DNA of 10,415 nucleotides from JBFLVN01 sp040758475 (lineage in GTDB: Bacteria > JAGRBM01), in NCBI GenBank assembly GCA_040758475.1, contig JBFLVN010000130.1, forward strand, positions 1 through 10,415. Reading direction: 5' to 3'. This document shows, one piece after another, positions 1 through 7,452 of this stretch (positions within the stretch are counted from its first letter, which is position 1; each line of letters begins with the position of its first letter). A model generated the notes under the pieces. The model was not told where the DNA came from. It worked only from the letters and a program-made list of their open reading frames with translations, and ran no database searches. The position numbers and the translations under genes are program-made.

Positions 1-875
1 TCCTTCTCCGTCTCGGACGGATTCACCGGAATCTGGATTTCCGTACGGGGCAGGCGGTCCGGATCGCGGATCGCATCTTTATTGGCTTCGTAAATGATGG
101 GCCAGAGGTCGGCCTCGCCGTAAACGTCCCGCCGCGAAGCGATCTTGGCGAGCGTGTCGTACCGGCGGACCTGATAAGGCCGCGTTTCTCCACCACTGTA
201 GGCGGGCCCCGGAGGAGGCGGAGCGGGCCGGGCCGCCGGAGCCGGCGGCGGGGGAGGCGCGGCCGCCGCGGGAGCCGGAGCCGAAAATTCGGGAGCCGCC
301 TCTTCTTCCATCGGAATATCTTCGGCCGCCGGAGCGGCGGCTACGGCCGTGGCTTCTTCCGTCGTCGCGGCGGCTTGGGCTTCGCCACCAGCGGCCGCCT
401 CGGCGGGAGCGGCTTCGGCGAATTCATCTTCCCCGAAATCCTCGCCGAAATCATCGCCTTCGCCCGCGTCTTCCTCGCTGCCGAAGACTTCCTCTTCGGC
501 GGCGGCCAGGGCGGCTTCCTCTTCAGCCTTCCGCTTGGCTTCTTCCTCCAGGCGGCGGCGCTCGTTTTCCTCGAAAATCTTGCGGTTCTGCTCGGCGGCC
601 TGGACGGCGCGGCGGGCGGCTTCCTGGGCGGAGAGGGCCTGGGCGCGGGCGTCCTTGTATTCTTCTTCCTTCGCCATCCGGTCGGACTCGTTCATGTACT
701 GCTGGGCTTCGGCCAGTTCCCCCGGCGCGAACTTCTCGGCCTGGGCGGCGCGCGCTTCGGCGATGGCGGCGCGGGCGCCGTCCATCTCTTCCTTCGGAAG
801 GCTGGCGCAGGCCGTTGCATAAAAGAGCGAACCCGCGGCAAGGAGCGGGAGGGAGAGCCGGAAAAACTGGTTCAT
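1..875 (-). CDS. DUF4398-like/LysM-domain lipoprotein (C-terminus cut off by window edge)
   Basis: Reads leftward from ATG at 875 and stays open to the window edge, giving 291 visible residues. Residues 1-22 are a signal peptide ending in ATAC, with Cys-23 as the likely lipidation site (a somewhat weak lipobox), so the protein should sit in the outer membrane facing the periplasm. Residues about 30-125 are an Ala/Glu/Arg-rich, probably helical or coiled-coil region of DUF4398 style. Next comes an acidic Gly/Asp/Glu stretch and a Pro/Ala-rich linker. A LysM domain follows at about 234-283: YQV..YDTL start, VYG..DLW middle, IYEAN, and an IQIP end. LysM binds peptidoglycan glycan, so the likely role is tethering the outer membrane to the wall or envelope assembly. 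An SD-like GGAAGGA lies just upstream of the ATG. It lies 158 bases downstream of the OmpA-domain lipoprotein gene. A longer fusion beyond the edge cannot be excluded. Confidence 0.85.
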   Translation of the reverse strand, partial: MNQFFRLSLPLLAAGSLFYATACASLPKEEMDGARAAIAEARAAQAEKFAPGELAEAQQYMNESDRMAKEEEYKDARAQALSAQEAARRAVQAAEQNRKIFEENERRRLEEEAKRKAEEEAALAAAEEEVFGSEEDAGEGDDFGEDFGEDEFAEAAPAEAAAGGEAQAAATTEEATAVAAAPAAEDIPMEEEAAPEFSAPAPAAAAPPPPPAPAARPAPPPPGPAYSGGETRPYQVRRYDTLAKIASRRDVYGEADLWPIIYEANKDAIRDPDRLPRTEIQIPVNPSETEK

Positions 876-1033
876 GGGTCCTTCCATTCGGGGAACGCCG
901 CGCGGATTGGGAACTGCCAGAAAAGCCCGCGGGCGCATTGGATTTAGAACGCTATCTTATGGCGGCCCTGCCGCGAACGCAACCGCCTGACGCACAGCGG
1001 CAAAGCCCCGAGCCGCCCGCCGGGGCGCCTCCC

Positions 1034-2047
1034 CTACCGGAGAACGACGAAATCGACGCGGTCGTTGCGGTCCCATCCCGCCTGCGTGCGGTTGTCGCCC
1101 ACGGGAAACTGTTCTTCGTGGGAGATGGCCTCGATCCGCGAGGACGAGATTCCGGCCTTCTCCAGGAATTGCCGGAGCACCTTGGCGCGCTCGGGCCCCA
1201 GGATTTTGGGCGGAAACTCGCCCACCTGCCCCAGGTGGTCGAAGGCGTGGACCTCGACCCGGAGCCGGAGGGCCGGATTCTTCTCGAGCACTTCGACGAC
1301 CCGGTTCAAATCGTTCAAGGATTGGGTATCGACGAGGCGCGTGGGATTTCCCGCCTTGAAATCGACGGTGAGGGGAAGCTGATAGGGCCCCACGAACACC
1401 GCCTCTCCTTTGTGCTGCGCCACTTTCACGAGAGACGGCATGACCTTCAAGAACTCGGCCACCACCTCGTGACAGGCCTGCCGGACGACGAGGGCCATGA
1501 TCTCCTTGGCGTCGCCGGAGCCCAGCACTTTGCGGTCCGCCTCCGAAAGAGAAGCCCGCTCCAGGGAGGCCGCCGAGGTGGTAGCGGCCACCTGGGCCTC
1601 GCCGATCTTGCGCCGGCCGCGAATGTAAATAGAGACGTTGACCCCCAGTTGCACGCCCTGGTTCGTCGGGTTGATGGCCACCGACCGGATTTCGGCGACG
1701 AAATAAGCGGGATAATCGAACATGAGCTGGGGCCCGAAATAGATATCGTTGGGAAGCACCGAAAGCCGGTCGAAGAGGGGAGCGAGGCTCTGCTGGAAGG
1801 TCTTGTCGAGGGTGGGACCGATGGGGAGCCGGAAATTCCCGGCCCCGGGGAGCGCCACCACGTCGTGCCGCTGGGAGTAGGCTTTGTCCATGTAATAAGC
1901 GAGTTCGGAAGGCATCTTCTGCGCGCTCGCCGCGGTGACTGGATCGATCGTTACCGCAAGGTCCTGGATATGTTTGGCGCACGCACCAAGCCACAGGGCC
2001 AAAACGGCCCCGATGAGGGAAAGCAAACTTCGCCGGTAAATGCTCAT
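1034..2047 (-). CDS. OmpA-family peptidoglycan-associated lipoprotein
   Basis: A 337-residue protein. Residues 1-22 are a signal peptide (SIYRR, hydrophobic stretch) ending in the good lipobox LGAC, so Cys-23 is the expected lipidated residue. Residues about 25-225 form a unique domain; its IPIGPTL...SLAPLF segment and the following beta-rich part recall small OM assembly lipoproteins, but I cannot assign a family. Residues about 244-337 are an OmpA C-terminal domain: Asp-270 in HAFD and Arg-287 in LGPERAKVL occupy the positions that bind diaminopimelate in OmpA, and NDRVDF (328-333) replaces the usual NRRVEF. Expected role: non-covalent anchoring of the outer membrane to peptidoglycan. The start follows AAGGGAG by about 11 bases. 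It is 40 bases downstream of the phosphatase gene and precedes the LysM lipoprotein, so the two may act in the same envelope process. Confidence 0.9.
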   Translation of the reverse strand: MSIYRRSLLSLIGAVLALWLGACAKHIQDLAVTIDPVTAASAQKMPSELAYYMDKAYSQRHDVVALPGAGNFRLPIGPTLDKTFQQSLAPLFDRLSVLPNDIYFGPQLMFDYPAYFVAEIRSVAINPTNQGVQLGVNVSIYIRGRRKIGEAQVAATTSAASLERASLSEADRKVLGSGDAKEIMALVVRQACHEVVAEFLKVMPSLVKVAQHKGEAVFVGPYQLPLTVDFKAGNPTRLVDTQSLNDLNRVVEVLEKNPALRLRVEVHAFDHLGQVGEFPPKILGPERAKVLRQFLEKAGISSSRIEAISHEEQFPVGDNRTQAGWDRNDRVDFVVLR

Positions 2048-2087
2048 CCTCGCGTCATCTCCCTTGAATGGCCCATCTTAGGAAGGA

Positions 2088-3041
2088 CTAGGAGCGCCCT
2101 TCAAGGCGTTCCAGCAAGTCGAGCAGCACGCCTTCGAGGAGGCTTCCGTCGGTAATGAGGGCCTCTTCCCGGTCCCAGCGGCGCAGGATTTCCCGCGTCA
2201 GGATCATGCCCGCCACAATGACGTCCTCCCGTCCTTTGGGAAGAACGCGCCAGAGCGCGAGGCGGTCCTGCGCCCGCACGGGCAGGGCCCTGGCCAGGAG
2301 CCCCTCCAGATGGGAAGCGCGGAGGCGGTATCCCGTGATTTTCGCCGGGTCGTATTCGGAGAGGTTTTGCTGAAGAGAGGCGAGGGTCGTAAAGGTCCCT
2401 GAGCACCCCACGAGCGTGAAAGCGCCCCGGGCCGCGGCGGCGGGAACGGCGCCCAAATCGGAAAACGCCTGCCGGAGTTTTTGCCGAACATCCTCCACCT
2501 GATCCGCCGTGGGAGGATCGGAAAGGAGAAAGGTCTCCGTGAGAGAGACGACGCCGACGGGAATGGACACGCGGGCGGGGATTTTCCCCTTTTCCCAGAG
2601 GGCGAACTCCGTCGAACCCCCGCCCACGTCGCAAACGACGTAGCGTTCGGAAAAATCCGGCTTTACGCCAAGGGCCCAAAGGGCGCCTTTGACGGAGAGT
2701 TCCGCCTCCCGTTCACCGGGAATGATCTGGATGGAAATCCCCGTTTCCCGGCGGACCCGCTCCAAAAACTCCGGCGTATTGGGCGCCTGCCGCAGGACGC
2801 CCGTGCCGACGGCGGTGATTTGCGTACATTTTAGTTCCCGGAGGATCGCGCCGTATTCCCGTAGCGCCGAGAGCGCCCGGCTCATCGCTTCTTCCGTCAG
2901 CTTCCCTTCTTTAACGAAACCGCCGCCGAGGCGCACGATCTTCGATTCGAGGCGAAGGGTCTTGTGGGGCCGCGCGGAAGCGTCCACGACGAGGAGGCGG
3001 ACCGTGTTGGTCCCCTGATCGACGGAGGCGGTGAGATTCAC
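2088..3041 (-). CDS. Ppx/GppA family exopolyphosphatase / pppGpp phosphohydrolase
   Basis: A 317-residue ASKHA-fold phosphatase of the short (~300 aa) Ppx/GppA type, without the C-terminal HD-like half of enterobacterial Ppx. Visible motifs: phosphate-1 loop VDQGTNTVRL (7-16, usually DxGSNS), VGTGVLRQAPN (78-88), PGEREAEL (108-115) with Glu-112 at the place of the catalytic Glu, phosphate-2 loop DVGGGSTE (138-145), and C-terminal ITDGSLLEGVL. Family members release phosphate from polyphosphate or convert pppGpp to ppGpp in the cytoplasm; sequence alone does not separate the two. The start is a GTG, chosen because it lies four residues before the phosphate-1 loop and no other start fits. It has no SD; the preceding gene ends 14 bases upstream, so translation is probably coupled. 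The sequence just 5' of the start reads ACCTCCTTA, the anti-SD sequence itself. Confidence 0.9.
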   Translation of the reverse strand: MNLTASVDQGTNTVRLLVVDASARPHKTLRLESKIVRLGGGFVKEGKLTEEAMSRALSALREYGAILRELKCTQITAVGTGVLRQAPNTPEFLERVRRETGISIQIIPGEREAELSVKGALWALGVKPDFSERYVVCDVGGGSTEFALWEKGKIPARVSIPVGVVSLTETFLLSDPPTADQVEDVRQKLRQAFSDLGAVPAAAARGAFTLVGCSGTFTTLASLQQNLSEYDPAKITGYRLRASHLEGLLARALPVRAQDRLALWRVLPKGREDVIVAGMILTREILRRWDREEALITDGSLLEGVLLDLLERLEGRS

Positions 3042-3055
3042 GGGATTTAAGGAGG

Positions 3056-3532
3056 TCAGGCTTTCTTAAGCAGGGCGCCGGCCTGGTCCAGGTCTTCTTT
3101 CTGAAGATCGGTAAGCGCCCGGGCCTTGGCCAGGCTGTTCTGGGCGAGGTGAAGGACGAAATGAAAGGCGGCCGAAGGCGCCTTTTCCGCCAGCTTGAGG
3201 AGGTCCTTGCGGCGCACGATGAGAACCTTGCTCGGCTCCACCGTCTGGGCCGAAACCGGCCGGTCGCCCGGGTCGAAAATGGAGAAAGCCCCCAGGAACT
3301 CCCCAGCCTCGGCCCGGTAGAGGGGAAGGTCTTCGCCGCTCGCCGTCTTGCGCTGCACCTGCACGGCCCCGTCCAGAACGATGAAGAGGGTCTCCCCCTT
3401 CACCTGTTCCATGAAAAGGGCCTGTCCCGCCGGGACGTCCTTCTCGATGACGATGCGGGCGACCTGCTTGAGGTCTTCTTCTTCGAGGTCCGAAAAGACT
3501 TCGAGGGTCTGGAGGGTATCGGGATTGATCAC
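3056..3532 (-). CDS. Stand-alone cyclic-nucleotide-binding-fold protein (Crp-like, no HTH)
   Basis: A 158-residue protein starting at GTG 3532, 11 bases after the carbonic-anhydrase-like gene; reading further upstream in this frame only runs through that gene. Residues about 9-112 are a CNMP beta-roll: LEVFSDLEEEDL, the VPAGQALFMEQVKGETLFIVLDGAVQV strands (here split by 33-59), and the phosphate-binding cassette GEFLGAFSIFDPGDRPVSAQ (77-96). Residues 113-158 are a charged helical tail, with no helix-turn-helix, kinase or channel domain. In the cassette, the Glu that holds the ribose of cAMP in CAP (the E of GEL) is Ala-82, although an Arg (91) is present nearby. It may bind a different ligand or none. 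The function is unknown; a sensor or scaffold role beside the phosphatase gene is inference. Confidence 0.82.
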   Translation of the reverse strand: MINPDTLQTLEVFSDLEEEDLKQVARIVIEKDVPAGQALFMEQVKGETLFIVLDGAVQVQRKTASGEDLPLYRAEAGEFLGAFSIFDPGDRPVSAQTVEPSKVLIVRRKDLLKLAEKAPSAAFHFVLHLAQNSLAKARALTDLQKEDLDQAGALLKKA

Positions 3533-3543
3533 CGGCGCGCGCC

Positions 3544-4053
3544 TCAACCCGCCTTGTGCTTGCGGGCGTATTCGATGTAGTGGGCCGCGCTCTCGCGAAT
3601 CCAGGCGAGTTCCCCTTCGGTCAGGTTCCGCTTCACCTTGGCCGGAGCGCCCACGACGAGCGTCCCTTGGGGGACTTTCATGCCGGGCGGAACGAGAGCC
3701 CCCGCCCCCACCACCACGTTTTCCTCGATCACCACGCCGTCCAGGACGGTGCTTCCCATGCCGATCAGGGAGTGGCCCTTGATGACGCACCCGTGGAGCG
3801 TCACGTGATGGCCGATCGTGATCCCCTCCCCGATGTGGGTGGGCCACTTGTCCTTGGTGGCGTGGATCATGGTGAGGTCCTGGACGTTCGTCCCTTTTCC
3901 GATGCGGATTTCGTGGACGTCCCCGCGAACGACGCACTGGTACCAGATGCTCGCGTCCTCCGCGAGGTGGACGTCCCCCATCACGTCCGCCGAATCGGCG
4001 ACGAACGCCGAAGGATGGATGACGGGGGAGATTCCCTGATAAGCCTTGATCAC
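3544..4053 (-). CDS. Gamma-class carbonic anhydrase-like protein (left-handed beta-helix)
   Basis: A 169-residue hexapeptide-repeat protein of the gamma carbonic anhydrase / YrdA-PaaY type. The zinc ligands of the archaeal enzyme Cam are matched: His-64 (in TMIHAT), His-82 and His-87 (in GHHVTLHG, keeping the 5-residue spacing). Arg-43 and Asp-45 (VVRGDV) and Gln-58/Asp-59 (NVQD) are also at conserved places. Isoleucine/valine-rich six-residue turns run from about 10 to 140, followed by a C-terminal helix (ELAWIRESAAHYIEYARKH). All metal residues are present, so an active CO2 hydratase is possible, but many family members show little activity in vitro. GTG at 4053 is chosen because AAGGA lies 7-8 bases before it and the domain starts at once; the longer open frame upstream overlaps cdsA in another frame. 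It lies 11 bases after the cdsA stop. Confidence 0.9.
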   Translation of the reverse strand: MIKAYQGISPVIHPSAFVADSADVMGDVHLAEDASIWYQCVVRGDVHEIRIGKGTNVQDLTMIHATKDKWPTHIGEGITIGHHVTLHGCVIKGHSLIGMGSTVLDGVVIEENVVVGAGALVPPGMKVPQGTLVVGAPAKVKRNLTEGELAWIRESAAHYIEYARKHKAG

Positions 4054-4064
4054 GTCCCGATTCC

Positions 4065-5192
4065 TTATCCGATTCCGTACCGGCGCAAGAGCCGGGTCAC
4101 GTCCCCCCCCACGTCGGGGGCGAAGTGAACGTAATAGTAAATCTTCACGTAGTAGTAAGTGAGGGGGACGGCGAAGTTCAAGGAGTCGAGCCGGTCGAGA
4201 AAACCGCCGTGGCCCGGCAGGAGGCCCGAAGCATCCTTGATCCGGGCATCGCGCTTTAGGAGCGACTCGGCCAAGTCCCCCGCCAGGCCGAAGGAGGAAC
4301 ACAAGAGGCCCACGATCACGCAGTGGCCGTATCCGAAGTCCTGCGCGTAGGAACGGCCTTCGTAGAAAAACCGGAGAAAAACGAATTTCACGAGAACTCC
4401 GCCCGCCATGGCGAAGAGGAGGGAGCCCAGGAGCCCCTCCCAGCTTTTCTTCGGGGAAATGGACGGGGCGAGCTTGTGCTTCCCCCACGCCCTTCCGAAA
4501 AAATATCCGCCCGTGTCCGAAAGGAACGTGCAGGCGACGGCAAGCAATACGAAGAAAAATCCTACATCGTCAAAACCTTGAGGAACCGGCAGACCTCCCC
4601 GGCGTAGGTATTTATCGCCGATCTCGATCCCCAGATTGCGGATCAAGATGAGGTGCGATCCCAGCCACCCCACATAGATGACGCCAAAGAGCGTGGCGCT
4701 CGTGCCACTGATGGCGGAAGAAATGTCCCCGCGCCCGAGTTGCCGGATGAGGGCGAGCAGGATGGTGACGGTGAGGAGGATCGTCACGAAGTACTCGTTC
4801 GATCCCTGGGCGAGGAGCCCCAACCCCACCGACGCCGTGAGGCCCACGCTCTTCGAGAAGTGAAGCCCCTTGGCTTCCATGAACCCGGCAAATTCCCAGG
4901 TGCCAAGGGCGATCACGGTGACGACAAACACCATCCACCAGACGCCGCCGGCCCAGATGCAGGCGATGATGATGGGAATGGCGACGGCCGCCGTGGCGAG
5001 GCGCTTTTTCAAATCGCTGGCCGATACTCCTGGGGGAGAGGCCGCGGCGGAACCGCCCTCCCCCACCGGCGCGCCGGGACGGGAAACAGTCTTCCCCACG
5101 AGGCGCGAGGGATCGGAATCGGGTGCCGGCGGAGGCCGCACGATTCCCCTGGGAGCTTCTGGAGGGCTCGGATCCACGGGCTTGAAGGACAT
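4065..5192 (-). CDS. cdsA: Phosphatidate cytidylyltransferase (CDP-diglyceride synthase)
   Basis: A 375-residue inner-membrane enzyme making CDP-diacylglycerol from CTP and phosphatidic acid, the branch point of phospholipid synthesis. The complete family signature is at about 310-336: S..LKR....KD.SG..PGHGG..DR.D. About eight hydrophobic segments run from residue ~67 (AVAIPIIIACIWAGGVWW) to ~350 (AVPLTYYYV), including the FLSDTGGYFFGR loop with its conserved Asp. Length exceeds the usual ~270-285 residues, mostly through a Pro/Ala/Gly-rich, probably disordered, cytoplasmic N-terminal extension of about 60 residues, plus a short C-terminal tail ending RRYGIG. The ATG at 5192 directly abuts AAAAGGA, which is tight for an SD, so an internal start that shortens the extension is possible. 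First gene of a tight run with the carbonic-anhydrase-like, CNMP and Ppx genes. The usual partner, undecaprenyl diphosphate synthase, is not adjacent. Confidence 0.95.
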   Translation of the reverse strand: MSFKPVDPSPPEAPRGIVRPPPAPDSDPSRLVGKTVSRPGAPVGEGGSAAASPPGVSASDLKKRLATAAVAIPIIIACIWAGGVWWMVFVVTVIALGTWEFAGFMEAKGLHFSKSVGLTASVGLGLLAQGSNEYFVTILLTVTILLALIRQLGRGDISSAISGTSATLFGVIYVGWLGSHLILIRNLGIEIGDKYLRRGGLPVPQGFDDVGFFFVLLAVACTFLSDTGGYFFGRAWGKHKLAPSISPKKSWEGLLGSLLFAMAGGVLVKFVFLRFFYEGRSYAQDFGYGHCVIVGLLCSSFGLAGDLAESLLKRDARIKDASGLLPGHGGFLDRLDSLNFAVPLTYYYVKIYYYVHFAPDVGGDVTRLLRRYGIG

Positions 5193-5256
5193 TCCTTTTA
5201 TTGGAGGATTTGGTGGCGGCCGGGGCCCCCTGCCCTGGCTGCGGCGGCGAAGTCTA

Positions 5257-5277
5257 TCCCTTTCGGACGGAAAGGGA
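5257..5277 (-). other. Perfect 8-bp hairpin in the spacer upstream of cdsA
   Basis: TCCCTTTC at 5257-5264 pairs with GAAAGGGA at 5270-5277 around a 5-base loop. It lies 12 bases after the stop of the DUF151 gene and 65 bases before the cdsA start. No T-run follows on the minus strand, so it is not a standard intrinsic terminator. It could stabilise the 3' end or weaken read-through into cdsA. The remaining bases of this 96-base gap show no clear promoter. Confidence 0.4.
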
Positions 5278-5288
5278 AACGCCGCCCC

Positions 5289-5861
5289 CTATTGCTTCGA
5301 AAGCTTGGTGGGATCGAGCTGTTCGAGTAGCTCGTCCCACTTTTCGCGGTTCTCCTCGCGGAACTGGGCCAGGGCGGCGAGCGGGTCCTCACCCCCTTGG
5401 GGAACCCGTTCGGCCGGCAGGTCCGATTCGTCCCCCGCCTCGGCGGCGATGGGCTCCTCGTCGGCCCGGCGGCTCGACGCCTCGAAAACCTTTTCGTTGA
5501 TGAAGATGGGCGCCCCGAAGCGCACCGCGAGCGCGATGGCGTCCGATGGGCGCGAATCCACTTCGATAGCGTTTCCCTGTCGGTTCAATTGGAGCTTGGC
5601 AAAGTAGGTATTGTCCTTGAGGTCGGAAACCTCGATGGAAACGAGCTGGGATTCGAGCGTCGTGATGACGTTCTTGAGCAGGTCGTGGGTGAGCGGGCGG
5701 GCCACCTTGATCCGTTCGAGTTCCATCGCGATGGCGCTCGCCTCGACGAAGCCGATCCAGATGGGGATCTGGTCGGCGCCGCCCTTCTCGCGCAACACGA
5801 CGACGGGGGAGTTGGTCGAAGGGTCCAGGGTGAGGGCCGCGATTTCAGCTTCTCTTCGCAT
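5289..5861 (-). CDS. Bifunctional nuclease family protein (DUF151/BFN domain)
   Basis: A 190-residue protein with a complete BFN/DUF151 domain at about 5-125: LTLDPSTNSPVVVL (10-23), IPIWIG (32-37), RPLTHDLL (55-62), LKDNTYFAKL (81-90) and the hallmark VDSRPSDAIALAVR (101-114). Characterised plant homologues have RNase and DNase activity; the bacterial role is poorly known. The tail is acidic and then helical (FREENREKWDELLEQLD), without a clear UVR motif. I chose ATG at 5861 rather than the in-frame ATG at 5882: GGAGG lies 8 bases before 5861, while the upstream ATG abuts a G-run with no spacing, and family members usually begin just before this point. It lies 33 bases after the miaB stop, very probably co-transcribed. 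The substrate is unknown. Confidence 0.9.
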   Translation of the reverse strand: MRREAEIAALTLDPSTNSPVVVLREKGGADQIPIWIGFVEASAIAMELERIKVARPLTHDLLKNVITTLESQLVSIEVSDLKDNTYFAKLQLNRQGNAIEVDSRPSDAIALAVRFGAPIFINEKVFEASSRRADEEPIAAEAGDESDLPAERVPQGGEDPLAALAQFREENREKWDELLEQLDPTKLSKQ

Positions 5862-5894
5862 GGCAGGCGCCTCCAGCTCCATCCCCCTCGGCCA

Positions 5895-7310
5895 CTACGC
5901 CAGTGCTTCCCCCCGGAGCGTGTGGGGGAGGCCCTTGGTAATCCGGACTGGAACCCGCCGGCCGGTCCACTCGGGGCGGCCGGGGAAGTTGACGAGCCAG
6001 TTGCCGCCCGTGCGGCCGCAGACCTCCTCGTCCCGGCGGCGGCTGCGCCCCTCGACGAGGATTTCCTGCGTATTGCCTTCGAGGGCCTTCGCGGCCCGCG
6101 CGCTCATCTCTTCTTGGAGCAATTGTAGCCGGGCAAGCCGCTCCCGCGCCAACTCGGGCGGTACGGCCTCGGAAAGGCGCAGGGCAGCCGTTTCAGGGCG
6201 AGGGGAGTAAATGAAGGAGTAGGCCGAATCGTACTCCACTTCCTTCATTAACGCGATGGTCGCCTCGAAATCCTCGTCCGTCTCTCCGGGGAAACCCACG
6301 ATGATGTCCGTCGTCAGCGCGATGCCCGGCCGCGCGGCCCTGATCCGCCGCACGACTTCCCGGTACCGGTCAACGCCGTATTCCCGTTTCATGCGGCGCA
6401 AAATTTTGTCCGAACCCGACTGGACGGGAAGGTGAAGGTGGGACTGGAGCTTCTCGCACTCGGCGAAAGCCCGGTAGAGGGATTCCCCCACGTTCACGGG
6501 ATGGGGCGTCGTGAAACGGACGCGCCAGATTTCCGGAATTTTCGCGACTTCGAGTACGAGCTGGCCGAAATCGGGCCCCTGCTCAGCCCATTGCTTCCCA
6601 TAGGAATTGACGTTCTGCCCCAGGAGCGTCACTTCGCGGACACCTTGCTCCGCCAGTTGCCGGACTTCCGCCAGGATGTCCTCGGGTTTTCTCGAAATCT
6701 CGGGGCCGCGCGTCTGCGGCACGATGCAATACGTACACTTGTGGTCGCACCCCACCATGATGTTGACGAAAGCTGCGACACGGCCGGAGGCGAGGATTTC
6801 CGCGGGCCGGAAGATTTTCTGCTCTTCCGAATGGAAGTCGGCCCGGATGACGGGCTTCCCTGTCCGCTCGCGCTCTTCGAGCATGTCCGGAATGGCGTGG
6901 ACGTTGTGGGTCCCGATCACGAGGTCCACGAAGGAATTGCGCCGCACCATGTCTTCACCCATCTGCTGGGCGACGCACCCCAGAACCGCGATCCGGACTT
7001 GGGGCTTCTCGTTCTTGATGAGCCGCAGGCGCCCCAGGTCCGACCAGGTCTTGTGCTCGGCCTTCTCGCGGACGCTGCACGTATTGAGGAAGAGGAGGTC
7101 CGCGTCCTCGGGCTTTTCCGTCACGCGGTATCCGTGGGCGGCCATGAGGGTCGCCAGGGCGTCCGTGTCCCGCTCGTTCATCTGGCAGCCGTAGGTCTCG
7201 ACGTAGAGGGATTTTTCCCCCGCCCCCTGGGCGCGGGCGACCCGGCGCAGGTCCAGGTCCTCGGCGGGCGGCCCTTCGGCGGCTTGCGGTTTTGAAAACA
7301 CCGGGTTCAT
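5895..7310 (-). CDS. miaB: tRNA-2-methylthio-N6-dimethylallyladenosine synthase MiaB
   Basis: A 471-residue radical-SAM methylthiotransferase that converts i6A to ms2i6A at position 37 of tRNAs reading UNN codons. Three parts are visible. An N-terminal UPF0004 domain carries the three auxiliary-cluster cysteines: Cys-42 (TYGCQMN), Cys-78 (NTCSVRE) and Cys-112 (LGCVAQ). The radical-SAM core has CxxxCxxC at Cys-188/192/195 (VGCDHKCTYCIVP), followed by LGQNVNSYG and the LHLPVQSGS and DIIVGFPGET segments. A C-terminal TRAM domain runs from about residue 405. The QMNERD and NTCSVRE wording points to MiaB rather than MtaB or RimO. The start is uncertain: ATG at 7310 has no SD, and a TTG at 7349 would add 13 residues, also without SD. 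About 30 residues precede the first conserved strand (KSLYVETYG). Confidence 0.96.
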   Translation of the reverse strand: MNPVFSKPQAAEGPPAEDLDLRRVARAQGAGEKSLYVETYGCQMNERDTDALATLMAAHGYRVTEKPEDADLLFLNTCSVREKAEHKTWSDLGRLRLIKNEKPQVRIAVLGCVAQQMGEDMVRRNSFVDLVIGTHNVHAIPDMLEERERTGKPVIRADFHSEEQKIFRPAEILASGRVAAFVNIMVGCDHKCTYCIVPQTRGPEISRKPEDILAEVRQLAEQGVREVTLLGQNVNSYGKQWAEQGPDFGQLVLEVAKIPEIWRVRFTTPHPVNVGESLYRAFAECEKLQSHLHLPVQSGSDKILRRMKREYGVDRYREVVRRIRAARPGIALTTDIIVGFPGETDEDFEATIALMKEVEYDSAYSFIYSPRPETAALRLSEAVPPELARERLARLQLLQEEMSARAAKALEGNTQEILVEGRSRRRDEEVCGRTGGNWLVNFPGRPEWTGRRVPVRITKGLPHTLRGEALA

Positions 7311-7452
7311 CACCGGGAGAAAATACGGCGGCGGGGCCACCGGAAGCAAGATGGCCGTAAAGCACGCTGTTGACGCCCGTCATGCCCGGCCGGATGGAAT
7401 TCCCCTAGCGTCGGGGAAGAACGCCGCCTCCGGCGGCCGAGGAGGAAATTCC
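7311..7452. promoter_or_regulatory. Divergent promoter/leader region between miaB and the CBS gene
   Basis: For the plus-strand CBS gene, TTGACG (7370-7375) could be a -35 box, with a poor TGGAAT (7395-7400) at 19-base spacing as -10. Two hairpins follow in the presumed leader: TTCCCC (7400-7405)/GGGGAA (7413-7418) and GCCGCC (7423-7428)/GGCGGC (7432-7437). The SD GGAGG is at 7441-7445. For miaB, TATTTT on the minus strand (7325 to 7320) is the best -10-like box and sits 9 bases before the ATG, which would make the mRNA nearly leaderless. All promoter calls are weak matches read by eye. Confidence 0.35.

Noticed and set aside
921..974. Terminator or promoter in the gap between the two lipoprotein genes
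   Set aside because: Only a 5-bp hairpin (962-966/970-974) and the short palindrome GCCCGCGGGC with a TTTT on the minus strand are visible; stems are too short and the -10-like TAAGAT has no matching -35.
815..2155. Long plus-strand open frame (446 codons) opposite the OmpA-domain gene, and a 345-codon minus-strand frame at 957-1994
   Set aside because: Both are shadows caused by high G+C. The 337-residue frame has a lipobox and OmpA motifs; these products are low-complexity and match no family.
3047..3056. Perfect plus-strand SD TAAGGAGGT
   Set aside because: No start codon lies at a proper distance downstream, and the plus strand here is antisense to real genes.
3533..3937. Upstream extension of the CNMP-fold frame
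   Set aside because: It overlaps the metal-binding core of the carbonic-anhydrase-like gene and encodes Arg-rich shadow sequence; the domain begins right after GTG 3532.
4054..4488. Upstream extension of the carbonic-anhydrase-like frame
   Set aside because: It overlaps the conserved C-terminal half of cdsA in another frame, reads Arg/Pro/Gly-rich, and the GTG at 4053 has an SD.
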